Assembly (NCBI RefSeq): GCF_014205015.1
Contig: NZ_JACHMO010000001.1
Span: 3,410,001-3,474,000 of the forward strand
DNA from: Saccharothrix ecbatanensis
Lineage (GTDB): Bacteria; Actinomycetota; Actinomycetes; Mycobacteriales; Pseudonocardiaceae
DNA length: 64,000 nucleotides
Direction: 5' to 3'
Shown here: positions 54,617 to 64,000 of the stretch, one piece after another
Position numbering within the stretch: the stretch's first letter is position 1
Layout of the letters: every line of letters begins with the position of its first letter
Made by a program: the position numbers and the translations under genes
The notes under the pieces: model-generated
Seen by the model: only the letters and a program-made list of their open reading frames with translations
Told to the model about the DNA's origin: nothing
Databases searched by the model: none

Positions 54617-55450
54617 TTACCCGGTGCGGACTGCGAGCAGTCCGATGGTCAACTCGTGCAGCTTGCGGGCGTCCTCGGCGTCGAACGCGGAGCCGTCCAG
54701 TGGCAGCGGGTCGCCCATCATCGAGGCCGTCAGCGGTGCGGTGGGCGGGGTGTCCAGCACGGCGAGGATCGGGAGGATGCCTTCCTCGACCGGCTTGGCG
54801 ACCTTGCGCATGGCCTCGATCTGCTCGGCCATGACCTGGTCGTACTCGCCGGAGAAGCTGGTCCTGACGCCTCCGGGGTTGAGCAGGACGTAGCGGACGG
54901 CCGAGCTGGGGTTGACCTGGGTGAAGCCGACGCCGAGCAGGTCGTTGAGCCTGCTGCCCTGCATCAGGGCGTCGAGTCCGGCGTACTCGCGCTCGCGTCC
55001 AAGGTCGTTCCAGCGGACCTCGCCCATCGGGATGCCCGGTCCGCAGACGTTGACCACGACCGGCGACGGCGCGGCCTCCAGCAGGTCGACCATCTCGTGG
55101 CTGAGCAGGAAGCGGCTCAGGTAGTACACGGCGAAGGTGTTCTCGAAGCCCTCGGCGGTCACCAGGCGCTCGGAGCGGAAGTGCTGCGCGCACAGGACGA
55201 GGCCGTCGACCGCGCCGAAGCGGGACCGGATCTCGGCGATGGCGGCACGGGTGGCCGCGACGCCGGTGAGGTCGACCTGGATGAAGTGGCCGCGTTCGGC
55301 GGCGCCCAGCCGTTCGGCCTCGGCCAGGATCGCCGCGCCCTTCTCGGCGTTGCGGCCCAGGACGACCACCTGGTCGCCCTGCTCCAGGCGCGCGAGCGCC
55401 ACAGCCTTGCCGATGCCGTCCGTGCCGCCCGAGATGACGAACGTCTTCAC
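54617..55450 (-). CDS. Short-chain dehydrogenase/reductase with an atypical active site
   Basis: A 277-residue SDR; GTG 55450 follows GGAGGG. The cofactor motif GGTDGIGKA (about residues 8-16) is intact. The NxxG-like VLCAQH stretch replaces the usual NNAG. At the catalytic site the family YxxxK is not visible: the aligned segment reads ALMQGSRLNDLLGVGF, with Met and Arg in place of Tyr and Lys. The enzyme may use other residues or be a non-classical reductase. It is divergent from the TetR gene with an operator between them, so it is probably inducible by the TetR ligand. Confidence 0.85.
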   Translation of the reverse strand: MKTFVISGGTDGIGKAVALARLEQGDQVVVLGRNAEKGAAILAEAERLGAAERGHFIQVDLTGVAATRAAIAEIRSRFGAVDGLVLCAQHFRSERLVTAEGFENTFAVYYLSRFLLSHEMVDLLEAAPSPVVVNVCGPGIPMGEVRWNDLGREREYAGLDALMQGSRLNDLLGVGFTQVNPSSAVRYVLLNPGGVRTSFSGEYDQVMAEQIEAMRKVAKPVEEGILPILAVLDTPPTAPLTASMMGDPLPLDGSAFDAEDARKLHELTIGLLAVRTG

Positions 55451-55482
55451 GCTGGGAACCCTCCGGGGATGATCATGAACGT

Positions 55483-55500
55483 AGTCATCAAGCGATGACT
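55483..55500. promoter_or_regulatory. TetR operator in the SDR/TetR divergent promoter
   Basis: AGTCATC-AAGC-GATGACT, 7-bp perfect arms, 33 bases upstream of the SDR start. The half-site CGATGACTTG is repeated at 55540-55549, next to the TetR ribosome site. This suggests autoregulation and control of the SDR-SnoaL operon. Confidence 0.75.
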
Positions 55501-55566
55501 TGGCCGAAGTTACCGAGGACCGGATACCATGTCAACACACGATGACTTGATTCCCCGGAGGTGGAG

Positions 55567-56160
55567 TTGCCCTCGGCACCGAGCGGTCCGCCACCGCGCA
55601 GGCGCAACCGCGAGGCGACCCGCGCGGCGTTGCTGGCCTCGGCGCGGGCCCGGTTCGCGCGCGACGGCTACGCCCCGACCAACGTCCGCGACATCGCCGC
55701 CGACGCCGGCGTGGACGCGACCCTGGTGTTCCGCTACTTCGGCAGCAAACGCAAGCTGTTCGACGAGTGCTCCGCGCAGGACACCCGTGCGGCCGAGGCG
55801 GTGCTGCACGGCCCGCCCGAGCAGTTGCCGACACGGCTGCTGGAGGCGATCCTGGCCCACGACTGGCCGGAATCCGCGGGCGAGCACCCGTTCATCGCGA
55901 TGCTGCGCTCCGCGGGCGACGAGGCGATCCGCAGCCGGCTGCACGAGCACGTGTGCAGCACCTACGTGGCCAACCTCCGCACGCTGTGCGACGGCCCCGA
56001 CGCGGACCTGCGGGCCGAGCTGTTCAGCGCGTGGCTGCTCGGGATCAGCGTGCTCCGCTCCGTCGTGCGCAGCGACGCCCTGTCCTCGACCACCATGCGC
56101 GAGGTGTCGCCCCACTTCGAGCACGTGGCCGAAGTGCTGCTGGGCCACCGGGAAAGCTGA
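55567..56160 (+). CDS. TetR-family transcriptional regulator
   Basis: A 197-residue repressor. HTH region: RAALLASARARFARDGYAPT, then VRDIAADAGVDATLVFRYF, GSKRKLFDEC, the standard TetR pattern. The C-terminal ligand domain is of the small TetR_C type. TTG 55567 is preferred because GGAGG then has a proper spacing; GTG 55561 would abut the ribosome site. It is divergent from the SDR gene and should control it. Confidence 0.9.
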   Translation: MPSAPSGPPPRRRNREATRAALLASARARFARDGYAPTNVRDIAADAGVDATLVFRYFGSKRKLFDECSAQDTRAAEAVLHGPPEQLPTRLLEAILAHDWPESAGEHPFIAMLRSAGDEAIRSRLHEHVCSTYVANLRTLCDGPDADLRAELFSAWLLGISVLRSVVRSDALSSTTMREVSPHFEHVAEVLLGHRES

Positions 56161-56182
56161 CCGGCGTCACGGCGTGGCACGG

Positions 56183-56235
56183 GGAGCCTCCGGCCCGGTG
56201 CGGACATCGCGTTCCACATCGGACCTGGAGGCTCC
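56183..56235 (+). terminator. Possible terminator after the TetR gene
   Basis: GGAGCCTCC (56183-56191) and GGAGGCTCC (56227-56235) are perfectly complementary with a long 35-base interval, 22 bases beyond the TetR stop. The long loop makes this a weak call. Confidence 0.35.
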
Positions 56236-56351
56236 TCGCTCGACATCACCGCCCGCGGGATCGACCGTCCACTGCCCGGAGCCCTCGCGAACGTGCGCGA
56301 AAGGTCCCGGCTCGCAACCGATCCCACCGGCGGGCGGTCACGTCATCCCGT

Positions 56352-56858
56352 TCAGTACACGACAGTCGAGGCCAGGACCGGGCCGCCGGAAGGCAGCGAG
56401 CACTCCAGGACGGCGCCGATCCAGATGTCCATCACGAAGTCGCCGGGCGAGTAGGTGATCACGCCGGCGGTGCCGGCGAACAGCGACGCCGTGCCCGGCC
56501 CGAGCACCATCGGTTGACCGATCGGGACGGCGGTGGCGTTGGCCAGGCCGGTGGCCGTGATCGAGCCACTCGCGGTGCCGCCCAGGACGATCTCCATGTC
56601 GCCGTCGATGCCGCCGGCCGGCACGTCGGCGGGTGCGGGCTTGGTCGCCGACACGGTCAGCTTGATCATCGTCCCTCTCCGCACCTTCGTCGGCGCGGTG
56701 AACGACACGCTGTAGGTCAGCGGCACGACCGCCGATCCCGACTCGGTGCAGGAGAAGACGACGTCGGCGGTGCTCGCGGACGCCGACGACGGGGCCACCA
56801 GGGCGCCCAGAACGGTCAGGGCCAGCGTCGTCGACAGCAGGGTTGTGAAGCGCTTCAT
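56352..56858 (-). CDS. Small secreted beta-rich protein of unknown function
   Basis: A 168-residue product. ATG 56858 follows GGAGGAACTG and starts a clear signal peptide (KRFTTLLSTTLALTVLGALV, cleavage after SSASA near residue 28). The mature part is beta-strand-like, with two Cys residues (VVFSCTESG and VLECSLPSG) that could form a disulfide. It resembles DUF6801-type actinobacterial exported proteins, a loose resemblance. Unusually, it starts in an ATGA overlap with the stop of a cytoplasmic flavin monooxygenase gene, so the two are co-translated. Confidence 0.75.
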   Translation of the reverse strand: MKRFTTLLSTTLALTVLGALVAPSSASASTADVVFSCTESGSAVVPLTYSVSFTAPTKVRRGTMIKLTVSATKPAPADVPAGGIDGDMEIVLGGTASGSITATGLANATAVPIGQPMVLGPGTASLFAGTAGVITYSPGDFVMDIWIGAVLECSLPSGGPVLASTVVY

Positions 56859-58075
56859 CGTGCAGTTCCTCCGATCGGGTTCTTTGACGCGCCCGCTGCC
56901 CGCGTCGCACGTGACGCGGGCAGCAGCGCTTGGAAAAGCTTCCCGCCCGCGCGGCTGGCCGCGGTGCGAACCACGGCCCTGCGCAGGAGACGGGCAGGAC
57001 TGCTGGGCGGCAGCAGGAAGTTCTTGGCGAAGTGGGCGCTCTTCTGGTGCTTGGTGACCACCGGCCGCAGCCGGTGCTCCCACGTGCCCAGCGCCGCCGC
57101 CACGTCGTCGCCGTGTTCGGCGAGCAGGGTGCCGAGCAGCTCACCACCCGCGATGCCCAGCGAAGAACCGAACCCCGAGTACAGGGTCAGGGACCACGCC
57201 GAGTCCCCCACCAGCACCACCCGACCGCGGCTCCAACTGCTCAGGTGGATCTGGCTGATCTGGTCGAACAGCGTGGACTCGGCGCGTTCGAGGGCGTCGA
57301 GCAGGTCGGGCACCACCGGTCCGGCGAAGTCGCCGTAGACCTCGCGCAATGCCGCCGCCGGTCGCTTGCGGATCTCGGCGGCGGGCCACGGGTGGCAGTA
57401 CATGAACATCGCGACCGGGTCGTGGTCGCGGAACACCTGCACCGCCACGGACCGCCGCGTGTCGACCACCAGCAGGTTGTCGCCCGCGCGCAGCCACGGC
57501 AGCGGCCGGTCCAGCAGGCAGGCCGCGACGACGTGGTTGAAGTCGCGGCGGTAGAGGTCCTCGGGGCCGAAGACCTGCTCGCGGATCGTGGAGTGCATGC
57601 CGTCGGCTCCCACGACCAGGTCGAAGCGCTCCGTGACGCCGTCGGTCAGGTCCACCTCGACGTGGTCGCGCCCCAGCCTGAGAGCCAGGGGTTCGACGCC
57701 GAAGCGGATCTCCGCCCGTGGGCGCAGCGCGTCGTAGAGCGCCTTCTCCACGTCGCCGCGCAGCACGGTGTAGGACGGGTCCATCGGCATCATCGCGGCG
57801 GGGTTCATCCCCGGCACGAGCCTGCCGCGGCGGTCCATCTCCAGGAACCGACCTTGGGGGTCGGCCCGGTCGCGGATGCCGTCGATCACTCCCAGCCGTC
57901 TGGAGGGCTCGAACCCGTCGGCCATGAAGACGGTGAAGTAACCGCCGGTGCGTCGGGTCGGGGACCGCTCCACCACCAGCGGCTCCCAGCCGACCTGGGA
58001 CAGGCGCAGCGCAGTCGCCATGCCGGAAATGCCGGCGCCGACCACGAGGGCGCGTTTTGGCCGCAGTGCTGTCAT
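56855..58075 (-). CDS. FAD-dependent monooxygenase, second copy
   Basis: A 406-residue class A flavoprotein monooxygenase; ATG 58075 follows CGGAGG. Motifs: GAGISGMATALRL for FAD, GADGMHSTIREQVFG, and GDSAWSLTLYSGFGSSLGIAG for the second FAD site (Ser for the usual Ala-His). It resembles TetX-like and polyketide-tailoring hydroxylases more than the first monooxygenase. It is divergent from the second PKS gene across the TAGGGG-containing region, so probably a late oxidation of the polyketide. Confidence 0.88.
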   Translation of the reverse strand: MTALRPKRALVVGAGISGMATALRLSQVGWEPLVVERSPTRRTGGYFTVFMADGFEPSRRLGVIDGIRDRADPQGRFLEMDRRGRLVPGMNPAAMMPMDPSYTVLRGDVEKALYDALRPRAEIRFGVEPLALRLGRDHVEVDLTDGVTERFDLVVGADGMHSTIREQVFGPEDLYRRDFNHVVAACLLDRPLPWLRAGDNLLVVDTRRSVAVQVFRDHDPVAMFMYCHPWPAAEIRKRPAAALREVYGDFAGPVVPDLLDALERAESTLFDQISQIHLSSWSRGRVVLVGDSAWSLTLYSGFGSSLGIAGGELLGTLLAEHGDDVAAALGTWEHRLRPVVTKHQKSAHFAKNFLLPPSSPARLLRRAVVRTAASRAGGKLFQALLPASRATRAAGASKNPIGGTAR

Positions 58076-58199
58076 GTGTACGAACCTCCGGACCGGCCGA
58101 ACACGGCGGGTCGATTCCCGATTTCAGGTCGCCAACCAACCTTAGCGCACTTTCAGCCGGGAATTACCCTGATGATTGAAGATAACGACCGGAGGACGC

Positions 58200-58238
58200 T
58201 AGGGGCTGCGGCCGGGAATTAGGGGCAACGCATAGGGG
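58200..58238. promoter_or_regulatory. Three TAGGGG motifs in the monooxygenase/PKS divergent promoter
   Basis: TAGGGG starts at 58200, 58220 and 58233. The last two form TTAGGGG-N7-TAGGGG, the same as the pair at 44013-44032 in the other PKS promoter. Confidence 0.55.
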
Positions 58239-58304
58239 TGTACCTGCCGGTTTTACTGCCAGTACGTTAGAGCGACTCCGATGTGCTTGACAACAGGGTG
58301 GGAC

Positions 58305-64000
<5,696 letters not shown>

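Overview
The window is about 70% G+C, dense in genes and rich in GTG/TTG starts and four-base ATGA/GTGA overlaps. It carries a modular type I polyketide synthase (PKS), a LAL-family regulator, Zur-type metal genes and a secreted pectate lyase with a Thr-rich linker. This fits a filamentous actinomycete, most likely a Pseudonocardiales relative (Saccharothrix/Lentzea/Amycolatopsis-like). The genus is inference. I found no rRNA, tRNA, CRISPR array or intact mobile element.

Layout. 0-2 kb: edge of a probable conflict-type module (TPR-like fragment, small Cys-motif protein, membrane protein) and a membrane gene that looks frameshifted. 2-5.7 kb: two secreted proteins, a YVTN beta-propeller/bulb-lectin protein and a PL1 pectate lyase with a CBM13 domain and a LacI-type operator-like palindrome. 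5.7-14 kb: a metal-acquisition locus. A Zur-box-like palindrome precedes FecCD permease, ATPase, lipoprotein and two CydDC/IrtAB-like ABC half-transporters. A His-rich metal-binding protein follows, with a second Zur-like box, and fragments of decayed cobW genes lie on both sides.

14-27.7 kb: a sulfur-centred island. Two paralogous ArsR-rhodanese regulators flank an MFS transporter, cysK and cysE. Next come a PhnDCE-like ABC importer, a DsrE-like protein, and a Psr/Phs/Ttr-type complex (FeS subunit, NrfD subunit, Tat-exported molybdopterin subunit) with its TorD-like chaperone. The whole looks like import and respiratory conversion of a sulfur (or arsenic) oxyanion under persulfide-type control. 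The substrate is not readable from sequence.

27.7-64 kb: a modular polyketide cluster. A 5400-residue synthase on the minus strand has an acyl-ligase loading module with a vestigial KR and an unusual ACP, followed by three extension modules. Going right there are a flavin monooxygenase, a crotonase, two MycE/SpnI-type and one TylF/SpnH-type sugar O-methyltransferases around one glycosyltransferase, a 62-codon mini-gene, a DoxX protein, a LAL regulator, a SnoaL/SDR pair divergent from a TetR regulator, a secreted protein coupled to a second flavin monooxygenase, and a second PKS gene (fully reducing KS-AT-DH-ER-KR) that runs off the right edge. Both PKS promoters carry the same TTAGGGG-N7-TAGGGG tandem motif, a candidate shared operator. 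The predicted product is a polyketide primed by a free acid, carrying one sugar that may be O-methylated at up to three positions. No sugar-biosynthesis genes are present, so the sugar (rhamnose is a guess from the spinosyn precedent) would come from primary metabolism.
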